Assembly (NCBI GenBank): GCA_023053545.1
Contig: JAKZAN010000004.1
Location: 6,386,001-6,450,000, forward strand
Direction: 5' to 3'
DNA from: Lepidurus packardi
Taxonomy: Eukaryota > Arthropoda > Branchiopoda > Notostraca > Triopsidae
DNA: 64,000 bases
Shown here piece by piece: positions 13,831 through 26,894 of the stretch. The notes beneath the pieces were generated by a model that worked only from the letters and a program-made list of their open reading frames with translations, made no database searches and was not told the DNA's origin. The position numbers were made by a program, and so were the translations under genes. Numbering within the stretch: position 1 is the stretch's first letter; each line of letters starts with the position of its first letter.

Positions 13831-14063
13831 ACTCCACCCTATTAACTAGGGGTTTGCATTCAAAACGTACAGCAAAATCCCAATCGGATTAAAACTTATT
13901 AATGAGCTTGTCGTTCAAAAACCTGTTAATAGCGAAATACAAAGACGGCAGCTGGCATCGAATCCATTTAAAAGGGATCTGATTAGTTGCCTTCTAAAAG
14001 CGAGAAAACTGGACTGGATGGAACCTCATTTAGAAATTCAAGTAGCACTTCGAGAGCACTAGT

Positions 14064-14166
14064 GTACTACTGTAATAAATGCATAGCGGTAGCCAATAGA
14101 GCTGATCCCGATCACGTATCTTAAAATGAAGCAAAGAATGTCAAGGCTTGCCTTCTAAAATAAAGC
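14064..14166 (-). repeat. Inverted partial copy of the 13511-13830 element interior
   Basis: This stretch is the reverse complement of 13633-13735 with a few differences. Shared landmarks include GTACTAC, GCGGTAGCCAATAGAGCTGAT, CCCGATCACGTA, AAAATGAAGCAAAGAAT and CAAGGCTTGCCTTCT. It indicates a second, truncated copy of the same family in the opposite orientation about 230 bp from the first. The two arms could also form a long hairpin with a loop of about 330 nt. Confidence 0.8.
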
Positions 14167-17100
14167 GACAAAAATTCCTTATTTTTAAACAGAAATACCT
14201 TCGCTTTTACTCTTAGAATGTGGTAAGGAAAAAAAGGCACGGGTGGTACGTGGCAACATTCTCCGCAGATCAACAAAACGTACGATATTTTATAGCACGT
14301 GAACGGGGGAAATGACTTGCCGTCTGTCTTTCCTGTGCGATTTGAAGCATACAATTAAATCTTTAGTTGAATAATGCGAAGGTGTTGGCCTGGTGCTTTC
14401 CCTCCACTCCCGATACCTCCTCCTCCTCAAACACCTCGGGGACCCTTGTGTGTCGCGAAACGCTGGAGATGTATCACATATCCTTTCCAATGCAGCAAAA
14501 GGAAACGGACTCCTAAACAAAACTCAAAAGACCTTGAATGTGAGACATGGAAACTAAAAATACAAGGGAAATCCCACATACTCGCCAGCATGTATATACA
14601 TTAAGCGTACATCTGCACCTGCCGACGTAGATGCTGTCTCGTGTATATGTATACGTACTTTTTAACTTCCCTTCCTCAACCTTTAAGCCCATATAGAACA
14701 TGCGACTTGACTCCCCAGTCCTTGCTAAACTCTTTCTACTCCGGAGATGCCCAGCGATGAAAATAGCCAGAGGCCAAACTGAGCAGGGGTACCTTCTTTG
14801 AAGCGGATTCTGGTTTTGCATATATGATTAGAAATAAACGATCGAGGAAAAGCCCTAAAAATAATAAAACAAATCTTGCAAGCTGCTAGTTTGGTAGCCT
14901 GGAAAAAGTCTGACCACAGCAGCAGCTGTTTCCGATACACTAAAGAAACTTTAACTTGAATGATCCAATCTGACGACAACCATTGCCTTACTAACCGGCA
15001 AACAAGTACTGTATATCGCTTTCTGTGTTGACTTAACGATCATTTTAGCAGGCCGACCTACATCAGACAAAAATCGTCGCTCAAGTAGTAACTGCGTGCA
15101 CCGTCTAATCGTTACGTTAAATGCCATATAAGGGTCCATCAAGGAAAACCAGATCGCAGTAAAAAAGTTAACGACGACAAAAACCCTAACCAAGCATCTC
15201 GATACTTACCTGTAAACTTCTGCGACACGTAATCGAGACGCCTCTTTCCTCCAAACAAACTTGTCAAAACAAATATCTAGAAGCTAATATACAAATGCGA
15301 TGTGATAGTTCATTTTAATTTGGACTTCAAGCGGAGCGTATAGTTTGTTAGTACGCTTAACTCACCAGAGCCAGGGCAGATGGAATTTTAAAAAACGTCC
15401 GACAAAGTCAGCATGAAGTTTTTATCTCTGCCCCAAATCATCCTATATACACGAAGGGATATGTGAGTTCGTGGGAAACTAGATCCCAAACAACCTGTTC
15501 ACTGAAAACTAGAAAGCCCAGAAAAAGGGTCCTCTTCATTGGAATTTCCACAATTAGCTAACATTTCACCTAAAAAAACAGGGTGGTCGCCTTCAGTTAT
15601 GCTTTTTAGTGCGTGAAATTAGTTACCTTCAAATTTTATAAGGGAACACACACAGAAAACCTTTTTAAATATTTGGTTAAAAAAAGAAGAGAAGAAAACA
15701 GACGTTTCAATGCCCCAAGATCACAATGCATTGAGGTAGACCTAGACCTAGACATGGGACTCTTAAAAACTATAAAAACACAGAATGGGTCATATTGTCA
15801 TTCTTAGGATTTAAACGTATATGTAGCAAAAAAAAAAGTCTTTTAGCCTGCATATATACACAAACTTTTTTTTGTCTTCTACTGTACCTCGTCTTTTTGC
15901 CAAGTGTCGCCCGCAGAAGGTGAAAGGCAGGTGCAACCTGAGTACATGCCCAAGACAGACCTAACCCGACATGAGTTGGCTCCCGTAATTGTTACGGCAC
16001 ATAATTATATCGCAATATAATCTGCCAGATTTCAAGCTGGAAACGAGTGTCCCTGTGTGTCATAAGTCATTCTTCTTCTTTTAGTGAGCATTAAACCTCT
16101 CAAGGTCTTTGTATGCTGCTGTTTCTGTAGAGAATCTTAATTTCAAAGAGGACAAGTACAGACTGCAAATAGAAGGTCTTTGTTGTTGGTCTTACCGTAT
16201 TGGACATCGTCCTCTCTGCTTACATAATGCAACTATATTTACGTATGCGTTCACAAACTGGTTACAGGAGATCTGAAACGAAACCCTCTTGTTGTTTGAG
16301 TCAAGTTTCATAAGCTCAAAGTTTCAAAGTTTCTTGAAGTGTGCACAGAAAGCCGTAAAAATGACAAAATTCATTAGCTGGTGGGTTTTCTCAGCAGGTG
16401 AGTTTCAAACTTGACCCCGAAAAGATTTTTTAGAATTATTTTGCCATGTTGGGAAATTTTTGGGGGTTCCGTCAAAACGTGATGGCTGTTGTGAGATCCC
16501 CGTGTTTCGAGTCATTCATAAAGTGGAACCGAGCCGTTAGCATGGAATCTAGATAAAAGTTATAAGGAAAGAGAAAGGGTCGCTTAGAGCATCATTATGA
16601 AGAACTTGGTCAAACAATTCGCTTCAGGAATCGGGGCCTCTGTGTCTCCTGCTTAACCATGCGTTACGGCTGGACGATTTCCCAGTTTTTATTCACCTTA
16701 ATGACAGTCTGACAAAAACTTATTTATGTTATGAATGGCTCCAGCGTTTATATTGTGGGTGCAAAGAACGACGACAAGGAGCTCCTTTGGGATAATAAAA
16801 CTCAAGATTTTACCTCGTTGCGTTATAAAAGGTCTCCTTCGTTTTTTATTCCTTATTTATAAAAGATAGATCAGAATGGCAGTCAAAATGGCATGCAAAA
16901 CGAGCGACAAACGATACACCTTTGACAAATGACTACTCCGTAAAGGCCTTTCTCAACAATCGGTTTCCCGGATACTTTTGAGACGAATCAAAGCGACAAA
17001 CCGAGAAAAGGAACTCATTTCTTTTATAAAACTGCTCTATGCTCTTAAGCGTTGCAATTAGATCTATAACGATAAGAAGGTGATACAGTGACTTCCTTTC

Positions 17101-19234
17101 TCACCAAAAAAGAAATATTTTGGCTTATAGCCAACTTACATCATCACGGAATCTCTCCACAAGTGATATCAGTTAAATCTATCTGACTCTCATGAAGTAT
17201 ACTCGCAGTTCTTGCAAAAGCTGATGGTTTGGCGTGGAAAATTATTGCAAACAACGAAAGACGTTAATTAATTTCCCGTATTCCAGTAAGAGCGAGAATA
17301 GCATACAAATTATATAGAGTAAACTTTTCCCTTCAACTAAGTAACCCTCGCACGCTGTTCGAGTTCTCACCTGCTGCTTTTTTGCTCGACCTCGGATAAC
17401 ATATCAGCTCCTTTTAATTATCACTCACAGCAACGTTTCGCTTATCTTCGCCAAGGCATCGCCAATTGATCAATCGTTCTGCTTCAGTGCATTCTTTTCA
17501 TTGTTGAAAGCTAAGATCGGAGGATATCTGCAACTTTCAGTTACTTTTTTGTGGGGGGAAGAAGTTGGGATTTTGGGGTGAAGAAAGAAAAAGTCCCACA
17601 TTTTGGGCATTTCAATGAAAATATCCATCTATGAAGGTCCCCGGTTAAAGTAAGGAGGGAAATGTTTATCAGGGATATAAATGCAATGGGGGGAGGGGGG
17701 AATTTTGAAATTCTCCGAGATTTTGTTAAAAGTCGAAAAATCTTATCGCCTTTTCTTTTTCCTTCGTAGCACATTTGGACCTCTTAACTCACGCCCACAA
17801 CCAGTTAACCCACTAAATAGGGCTCCTACATAGCGACTCTGCTGCGGCAAGTACTGCACCGTGTATAACATGTCGGGAAGACCATATACGATCCCGCTCA
17901 TTTGCATGAACCTCGAAGATTTGTATGATTGCTCCTTTTTCGGAACCTTTGCAATATGGCACGGCACGTGCGCACAAACTTTTAAAAACCTTACAGCTTT
18001 AATCAACTTGCCTATGTAAACCTTTACCATAAATCGTCTTGGACCTCAAGTATCACGCATGCGCTTACATTCTGCTCAAGCATTTGGGTAATTGCACATC
18101 TTCTGAGCAGAGCTTAGGAACTTCTTTAAGTGCCGTCTCTTTAGATTCATAGCTTAAAGCTGTGCTCACAAATAAGAGTTGGAATCTTCTTCCTTCTACT
18201 TCAAGGTCAACCTCTCCTGAACGAAGGAGAGGTTGACCATGGCTCTATGCCCGACTTCTTTGATTATCTGAAAAGAGACCCAAAAATTGCATGTATTAGT
18301 CTATGAACTCCAAGCCCATATTCTCATAGGGATGCGCAAAATCGTTTATAAAAATTTTAATTAACATACGCCAGATCGTAAAGTTTTTAGAAGACAAGGT
18401 TAAGGGAAAGCAGTAACTAGATAAACGGGCATTATTTCCTCGCCTGAAAATACTGGAAAAACGCAATTGATCTCGTTCAGTTTTTGACCCACAGTCGAAA
18501 CTCGGTTCGGAAACGGGGGAAAAAAACTCCAAAAATTAGGAGTCACGTCAGGGCCGGAGCCAGGGTCAATTAGTTCAAGATGACGTTGCACAATTAACTC
18601 GTGATGGGCCGACAAATAACGTCCGGGGAGACCCAGGGTTTCCAAAAGCCTTAGAACGTTAGAACAGTGTCTTAAATGGGTGCTGAGGAAACGCACTCTC
18701 GAGTTTTTATCTCAAATTTGTTACTGTTCATCTACGAAAATAGCCACAATGGAAACACCAAAATAACTGTCGCCATCTCGGACAATGCGGGGGCGGTTAT
18801 GTGTCTTGGGTCCGGCCCGGCGCCAAAATTTTTAATGTTCTCAAAGACAAAAATGTAGAAACGTCGACGGTTTCTCTACCGTATCCAATTTAACTTCCTC
18901 CGACTTTGATTTTGATCTTATAGGACCGACCTCTCATGTTCCTACTCTCTCTTATTCCTACTCGATTCCTTCCAAACATTTACCATTCCCCTTTAGCTCA
19001 AAGGGTAAAGGTCAAGCGATCTATTTAAACTCCTTAAGTGATACCTTAAGCAATTTTAAAATTAGAAAATATTAAATAGCTTTTTTGTTAAGAATTTCCC
19101 CAACGTTTATGACACGGGAAGCATGGGTTTATTTGTAATCGCCAAATAGTTTCATATAAATTCTTAGAAATAATTTTACTTCAACTTGTCACGTAAATCA
19201 GAGTTCTTTTTTGTTTGCTTTTTTATTGAAGATA
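14167..19234. other. Gene-free region between the ASH genes
   Basis: No coding sequence is recognised; frames are short and without motifs. A short perfect hairpin at 18205-18238 is listed separately. A Su(H)-like CGTGGGAA occurs near 15470. Otherwise nothing can be supported. Confidence 0.4.
18205..18238. repeat. Perfect 14-bp stem hairpin
   Basis: GGTCAACCTCTCCT at 18205-18218 and its exact complement AGGAGAGGTTGACC at 18225-18238 enclose a six-base loop (GAACGA). It is too short for a microRNA precursor and is not flanked by a T run. The function is unknown. Confidence 0.8.
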
Positions 19235-19571
19235 TGTAGTCTACATTGGGGGCTGTCCGAGCTCGCCAACGGAAAGTGGCAAGGACACGAATATTAAAAC
19301 CCCGTAAAATTAGAGCAAAGTTTTTACTTTCCCAAACGGTTTCATATCATCATCTTCATCAAATCTACATGGTGGCAGCGGACTGGTTCAAGATAAGTTC
19401 GCAGGTTTTGGTTCATGTGATATGGCAATGCCTAAGAAGACAGACACAGGATCACCCCCCGATAACCAACAGACTCGCGAGACGGAACAGATGGCAAAAA
19501 GCCTCCCCCCTTTTGGGAAAAATAAAGCACAATATGGCGTGAACAAGCATACCAGCACAGTGCCGGTATAG
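19235..19571 (+). mobile_element. LTR-retrotransposon remnant: LTR end, primer-binding-like sites, gag start
   Basis: TGTAG at 19235 and CTACA ending at 19369 could be the TG...CA termini of a short LTR. Immediately after comes TGGTGGCAGCGG (19370-19381), the form of primer-binding site found just inside 5' LTRs of many Gypsy-type elements. A Met codon at 19422 opens a 49-codon frame beginning MAMPKKTDTGSPPDNQQ, ending in TAG at 19569-19571. Its charged, gag-like start position fits a leader followed by a truncated gag. A second primer-site-like string, TTGGGGGCTGTCCGAGC, lies at 19246-19262 right after another CTACA, so the LTR boundary is ambiguous. No pol domain or second LTR is present. 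The assignment is inference from layout. Confidence 0.4.
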
Positions 19572-21401
19572 GAAACCTTTCACATTACCTAAGCCTGACG
19601 GCATAGCGTTGTGTATAGCTTAAAGTCCTATATAGAGCCCCCCATCTTTTTATTTTTTATTATTCTTGAACCCTCTTTTCTCTCGCTTTTGATCCTGCTG
19701 TGAACCATTTGGGGAGCAGACTTTCGATAGAGCAAGAAATATCCCCAAAAGAAAACCCTTATAGACGCAAATGCAAAAGGGGGTCGGGGGGATTAAAAGT
19801 TGGAAATGCTTTCAGTACTTTATCAGACCTTCGTAACCTTGTCAATCAAGCCAAACCACTTACATAAGGTTTCACCCAGCCCTTATGGTAGAATGTATGA
19901 ACTTAAATCCATTTCATCGATAAAACACCAATAACTTTTTTTTGAAAAAAAAACGATACTCTCGCCCATAGTCGAGCGAAAATTACGTGAGGTATGGTCT
20001 ACGTTTCAGAATTGGATTAATTCACAAGTTCTGGGAAGGAAAGGCTTTTCCACCCCACGCTCATTAACCATACATAAATGATCTGTCAGCCCTGTTGCGA
20101 CCCTTCCAAAAAAGGATGTAAGGGCCTTAAGGCGGTACAAAAATGCACGGGGGAGGGGGAGAGGCCATGACCCATGGGTAATGTTCATAAGTTTAGATCT
20201 CACGAGCTTGATTCCCGCTCACCGATCTCTCCCGTGCGCGTTTTAATTTCCGCTTCGGGTAAAGCGAAATCGGAATTAGTAGCCGGAAGAAGGGTTGAAT
20301 CGGACCACTGAGTGCGCAAACATAATGCCTCTCTTTTGACAACAACAGCCGGAAATGTTGGGATATATTGCTGCTGACTTTGACTTCCGAATCGGAAGGT
20401 GAGTCCATCCCGCTTTAACTGGTCGCAGAGCATCTCACTCCTCATGCCAACCACAGGTAAAAGATAGGTTGACTAGAAAGGAAGGATAGAACATTTCGAC
20501 GCTTTCAAAGTCTTTCTCGGCCGACAATTTATCACGGGACTGCTAACATGGCGACGTATTGAGCCGAGTTTCTTATAAGCCAGAGGGTTACAAGCAGAAC
20601 CGGGATCCATATAATAAAACGCGATGAAATCTTATCTGTGTGGTTACAACAGGCAAAATGCATTCTGTGCACACGCAGATGAAAGACAAGGCGTACGGCG
20701 ACTTTGCTCAGGAAAGTTGCTCACAACGGATGCTGCTCAAGAACCTCTATCAAGCCGCAAGATTTAGTAACCAACGCATCCCAAGAATGGCCTTCCTTTT
20801 CGGCCTAGTCGACAGGGAAAAACAGCCAACCATACATTAATTCAGATACAGACAGCGAAAAGGCCCAGTGGCTATTGCTTTATTGCTTACGCTATCGTAT
20901 TTCCTATCACTCTTCTCGCACGCGACTAATAAATTCCTCTTTTTTGAAATTTCTAAGTAAACTTGGCGGTCGTCTATGAACCAAGCTGCATCAAATTTAC
21001 TTTCAGGACGGAATGGCAAACTAATTGGGGGAAGCCCTAATTTGCATTAGAAAACTCAGGGGGAACGTTCCATTATAAAAAGCACAAGGTGTGAGGTGAA
21101 TTCTGAAATTATATGGTTTTTAAATAGAATGGAATGGAAATAAAAGACTCGACAATCTCGCAATTGACCGTTATACACTGTAAGGTTTATAGAGCAAATC
21201 CTTGTTGACTGTTGACTTAAAGAGCAGCTGCAACGTTAAGCTTACGACCACTCCATGGCTGTGCGATTAGGGAAAAATCAGTCTGGAACTTCTTGTACAT
21301 CGACGCGTGCTGTGCGTTATCTCTGCTTTTTGGTCCCAACTGCTAACTTACAACGGCGCCTGGGCCTGATTACACTTTCATTAGGAATAGCGGGGCAGGG
21401 A

Positions 21402-21418
21402 GGGGGGGGGGGGGGGGG
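21402..21418. repeat. Poly-G tract (17 G)
   Basis: Pure run of 17 G, preceded by GGGGCAGGGA. It could fold as a G-quadruplex in single strands and is a likely length-variable site. Confidence 0.9.
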
Positions 21419-21917
21419 TGTTGGTTAACGTTTTCGCCTTGGGACCAAACGATGTGAGCTTATTCGGAACCACAGACCCCCCCAAAAACAAAAAAAACTT
21501 GTAAGACTTCTTGTGAGACTTGACACTTTCTTCCCTTTTTTTGGGGCGAGAAGTCCTTGCTTGTATTAGCTACGAGAAAGCTGTCAACCCAAGAACGTTA
21601 CCACCGAAACCCCTCGAACCTCAACAGGCAATTGCGATTGACCCTTGTATGGTTTCCTTTTCGCCTCTACAACGACAACCCAAGAAGTTTATAGTGCAAG
21701 TACAACGTTGCATGCGAAGTCCGACTGACTGACGTTGAACAAACACCAGCCCAATGTAGATGAAGACGAAGGGGAGGAAGGGAAGAACCAAGTTTCAGAC
21801 AAATCCGTGCAGAAAAACTTCCCAACAGGACTCCAAAAGCCTCTTATGCAAAGTGTGAATCCTTTGTCCAGTACTATGTATGCCTTGCACGCTATTCTTT
21901 CTCATCAGTAGGGAAAA

Positions 21918-21932
21918 GGGGGGGGGGGGGGG
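21918..21932. repeat. Poly-G tract (15 G)
   Basis: Pure run of 15 G following GGGAAAA, about 500 bp from another G run of similar length. Confidence 0.9.
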
Positions 21933-23382
21933 TCAAAGGAATTTTGGGTTAAGGTATCGTCGTTTAATTCTTTTCCACCACAAAAATTAGCTTCAGTTAA
22001 TAGCTATAACAGATAGTTTGGGATATTAATAGCTACTAGCAAAAGATTTAGTGGCAAATTTAAAACTTGCGTTCAGACTGCCACAGCGTTTGAAATTTCT
22101 TGGAATACTTACGAATTTGTTAAGTCTTTTTTGTTCGCTTCACCAGGTATTGTGGCTGGCATGAGAGGAAAAGGCAAGTTGGACGACGGCATGGCATGAC
22201 TTATTATCACTTGGCCCTGTCCGATTCACGGATGTTAGCTTCGATAAGCGTCCATGTTCGTCAAAGGCGCGTGCCAAAACTGATAACTCTTTTTCAACAG
22301 AAGTTGTTTAGGATTTTCCATTGGATTCTTAAGGTTATCCAGGCCTAAAGTCTTTTTGAACTCTGCGCTTCCAAATATAGTCTGATTTTCTGCCCTTTTC
22401 AATAACGCAGCACGATACAAGTTTCTTACGGATAGGCTAAACATTTTTTGATCGGCTATATTGATTGCAATACGGCACGAGCTGCTTTTGCCGCTGCTGG
22501 TTAGCTGTGACCACATCAGTTTCTATAACCGCAGGTGGCATGAGACAAGAGATCTTCTTGACCGTTGCTTGGCTTGCAGTACAAAAGCCCCCCTTCTATT
22601 GCCAAGCCCTATTAAAAAAAGGGGGTGGGAGGGGAAGGCCCTTTTAGTTTGAATTCTTTTTATCCTTTGGTGCATGACACAGCAATATATTAATAATAAC
22701 ATGGCACTTTTTTTGATTGTCTTTTTCTTCTCTCTTCTTTTTGAATCTTCGAGCGTGTGCAAGTATGGCTGCTTCCCCATTTGGCCAGAATCTCTCTGCT
22801 CGCTGGCATTTTTTACCGCCCGACACACAAAGCAGTGCCAAGTCTGCTGCTGCTGCGAGGCCCCAGCACGTGCTCATCAAGACACTTATCGCTAGCATTC
22901 AAGACGGCAAATGCTTAATCAACACCTGGGAGGCCTTCTCTATAGCCGCGGTGCGTGTCAAGACCCATTATTCGGTCACTACCATAAGCCGGTTGTAAAA
23001 AGGAGGACCCAAAGTTGCTGCCTATCACCACTTACCGATTTGCGGTACTATAGCGAAAGACTGTATGATTATCCTCCGACAAATTGAAAATAAAGATAAG
23101 ACAAGTAGTCCAACTCTAACTGAATTATGTATGACGGAGTGCAAATTCGCGGCGTGTAATGCATACCTTATTAGCCTGTACAAAACAAGTCCGGGAAACT
23201 ATGTTACCCCCTTTTTGGTGCTGCCACTATTTTAAAACATTCCAAACACTTGCACGATTTGTATGACTGCAGTACAAAGAAGACAACACGTGGCTCCCAG
23301 TCTGCGAGAGAAATTATTTTTTTTAGTCGAGTCAACTATTTTACTAATAGCAGTAACTCAAAGTAGCCCTTGCCATTTCTAA

Positions 23383-24165
23383 CAGAATATAATAGTTAGG
23401 AATTCACGTTACGAAATAATACTTACGAAAATTACTCCAGAAATAAGTCATGACTAATGAATTTTTCTCTCTTTAACGTTGGTACGTAAGGTAGCCGTAG
23501 TCTAAAATAAGTTTCGTTCCAATTCGTTTTTCTCATAATTTTGTCGTCTACCATTGACGGCTGAAACGAGTAGACAATAAACAAGTGCCAAGGCAGAAAA
23601 AAATTTGCGAATTTGTTACAGAATATAATAGTTAGGAATTCATAGTTACGAAATAAGAATTACGAGAATTACTCCAGAAATAAGTCATGTCTAATCTAAT
23701 TTTTCTCCCTTTAACGTTAGCACTAAGATAGCCGTAGTTTAAAAATAAGTTTCTTTTTCATAATAAGTAAGTTGAAATTCGTGTTTCGCGTAATTTGGTC
23801 GTCTACCATTGAAGACTGAAAAAAGTAGACAATAAACAAGTGGCGAGACAGTAAAAATTATGCGAAATTTTGCACAGAATGTAATAGCTAAAAATTTGCA
23901 GAACTTTTCTGCCTCGTAACTATTTCGTATCTATGAATACCTAACAGAATACAGTAGTTAGGAATTCATACTTGCGAAATAATAGTTACGAAAATTACTA
24001 CAGAAATAAGTCGTGTCTAATGTAATTTTTCTCCCTTTAACGTTAGCACGTAAGGTTGCAATAAGTTTCGTTGAAATTCGTTTTCACATAATTTGGTCTT
24101 TTACTATTGACGACTGTAAATAGTAGACAATAAACAAGTGGCGAGGCAGGAAAAATTCTGCGAGC
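23383..24165. repeat. Three-copy tandem array, unit about 220-256 bp
   Basis: Copies begin at 23383, 23619 and 23945, each opening with CAGAATAYARTAGTTAGGAATTCA and carrying, in order, ACTMCAGAAATAAGTC, TTTTTCTCYCTTTAACGTT and GTAGACAATAAACAAGTG. A partial extra start lies at 23875-23943, between copies 2 and 3. Copies differ by many substitutions and short indels, so the array is not a recent expansion. No open frame spans the units. Confidence 0.88.
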
Positions 24166-26871
24166 TTAAAAATATGTCCATTTTACTCGTTATGTTTTTA
24201 ACAAAGAGCGGATTTCCCTTTGGGCTTGAATGAGTGACAATTGGGTACAACATAAGAGACCAGCGCAGCTGTCTTTATACAGACCTATCACCGCGGGAGT
24301 AATAGTGCACTGCAATGCTTCGCTGATGTGTTACGGCATGCGAGAGGGAAGTCCGAAGGGAGCCGCGGTGAAGCAGATGCCACGCAACGCGGTAAGTGAA
24401 AATAATAGATAGAAGAAAGAAAGAAAAAAGTATACATACAAGGTTTTTTGGCCGCAGCATCCAGCAGTAGGCTCGTTAACCCCCCATCGACACCCTCGCT
24501 GTCGCTGCTTTTGCATATGCATCTCTCGCATCCAGGGGCCCCTTCAACCCCCCACCCCTCTCCCACACTAACAACTTATTGTCCAGGTTTTGGAAGAAAA
24601 TAGATAAAGGAGAGAGAAAAATCGTTTGGAAGCCGTTCAGTGCTTTTCAATCCTCGTTTCTTTGCACCAGCTTGTATTTTTATTTTTTTTTATTTTCTGG
24701 GGGGAGATATATAGGGCACGCGCCATTACGATGCAAGTGAAGCATAATACAGGAGTGGCGTTGGCGACTCCCTCTGGCTCGCTATCAAATTACGTGTTAC
24801 TCAATGCAACGGAATTCAATGCCAAGCAGCGCTACAGCCAAGTTGAGGGGAATCGTACTGAAAAACGTTAACCCCCTCGCCGCTCCAATGATTACAAATT
24901 AAACTCGGGGGCTAACAAAACGTCGTCCCATGCTTTAACTTCATTCATGAGGTTCAACTCGAGACAAGAAAAAAAAAAGAAAGCCCTTTGGCTCCGAAAA
25001 CCTTTGACAGCAGGTATAAAAAAGTGAATAAGTCTTTTTCACAATGAGGCAAGAGTTATGGAATCTGGAGCAAGAGCACTCCGATCAGCTTCATTTCCAT
25101 CACCATAGTTCATAGATTCTAGTCTACCAACCCAGCCCGAGAACAGAATGAAAAAAGTGGAGATTTCTAACAACTCTTTTTTTACCTGTAGTTTACCACC
25201 GAATAACTTTTGTTAAGCCTATCCCTCTCCTTCCTCTCCTTTTTATCTTCCTAAAAAAAAAAAGTTCATCGGCTGTTAAAATCCCCCCTTCGCATTTCAT
25301 TTGCTGCCCGAGTAAAGAGAGCTTGTTCTTGTCTCTTAAAGCTTCCCCAAAAGAGTTCAGGTATATGGGGCCTAAATGGCGCTAGGCCTAAAAGAAGGCT
25401 CCTACTTCCTGTCCGATATTATACCGGAGCAAATATCAAACAGACTGGCAAAAATGGTTTCCTAACCTCATTTAACTCTATCCTTCCGTTATAACTGCTT
25501 TTTACCTTTTCCAGAATTTGAAGGAAGGTTCTTTTTGGCTGAATTTAAGGAACCACGCAAGCTGTTCGCCCATTCTTTGGACGGGGGAACAAGTGGAAGC
25601 GTGTATGGAAGTAGATTCGCAATTCGCGGAAGCCGTACGACTGATATTTTCTTTAATTCACCCCAGGCCGGGTTGCTTCCTTTTGGATAATAACCTAGCA
25701 GAGCACACATACATATGCACATAAAAGGGAAAAGTTTGTAGGGGGGTCGAAGTTCGCCATAGCTCCCCTTTTGTATATCGTGTAGTGGATTTTCAATGCA
25801 AGGGAGAGCAAAGAACCAAACGGGGGTCTCTTCTCTCTCTCTCTCTAGTATCAATACCTTCTCAATCCATCTGGCCTGACCTGTCGTCTTTCATGCGCAA
25901 TATACCTCTAGCCACCACATTTATAGGGAAAAGGAAGGCGAGAGAGATTTTGAGGACATAAACCTTGATGGATTTTTTCAAATCCCAGAAAGAGGAAGTT
26001 GATGACCCGATTCAGGAAAATTTGTCTTTGTGTATGACTCCTGGCTTACGTGCAGACACATTTCGACACCTTTTGGGAGCTTTTATTGGACATTTTTCCG
26101 AGGGGACAACCCATATCTCAAAAATTATTGACAGTCATAGAATAGTGGCATGAAAACCGCCAAAAGTTCTGGTAGATCTCTACAGAAGAACGTGAAATCC
26201 AAAAGGAGAATCTAAGGGCGGGGGGTGCGCATTCATCAAAAATAGCAAAAACACGCCGAGACGTGAGACCTTTTATTCAAGATTTTTCTCAATCCCCAAA
26301 TATATATTTATAAGTATATACGAGTAAGAGAGAGAGACAGATTTTTCGTTTGGGGGTAAAAGAGGCAGGGATAGAGAAAAAGAGGGGGTCCTTTTAAATC
26401 TGTCAAGCCCGTGGCGCGCGAATCGGCCAGCCAAACATTCCAAAGCTCTCTATCTACAGCACAGGTTTCTTTTTATAAATACTCAGAGTACCCCAAAAAG
26501 CCTCATTGTCCCGAGCCATAGGCATCAACAGGGAGATTCTATAAGATACGATATATTTCATGAAAAGCGTAAAAAGGGAAAACCATGGAAAACGTCTCGT
26601 GTATTTACAGAAATCCCTTAACATTTTTCTCTCTTTCTATCGTCTCTTTTCTTTTTCTCTTTCAAGATAAATATAACTTGTCGTAATATATAATATGGTT
26701 ATAGAAAAGACCCAAGGAATTGAAAGCGAGTATAAGCCGTCAAGTCCATATAACTTGCACACATTCATCCAAAGAGATCGGGTCGCATTATAGCCAGAAA
26801 TACGGAGTTGGTAACCAACACACGTCTTATGTACAAAAATATATCCCTCCTCAGACACGCGAACAGAGACC
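24166..26871. other. Gene-free region 3' of ASH gene 2
   Basis: This contains the 3' flank of ASH gene 2 (transcribed leftward) plus DNA of no recognisable function. Open frames on the minus strand at about 25.5-25.85 kb (121 codons) and elsewhere lack motifs. The only simple repeat I noticed is a short CT run near 25835-25850. Confidence 0.4.
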
Positions 26872-26894
26872 TTTTTTTTTTTTTTTTTTTTTTT
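26872..26894. repeat. T23 homopolymer at the stop codon of ASH gene 2
   Basis: On the coding (minus) strand this is an A run that includes the last two bases of the TAA stop and continues for 21 more bases into the 3' untranslated region. Confidence 0.9.

Larger units (their letters stand above)
19572..23382. other. Gene-free region with two long poly-G tracts
   Basis: No gene is recognised. Uninterrupted G runs lie at 21402-21418 and 21918-21932. Open frames of 60-100 codons around 22.2-23.0 kb exist on both strands, but none shows a motif and they overlap one another, as chance frames do. Confidence 0.4.
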
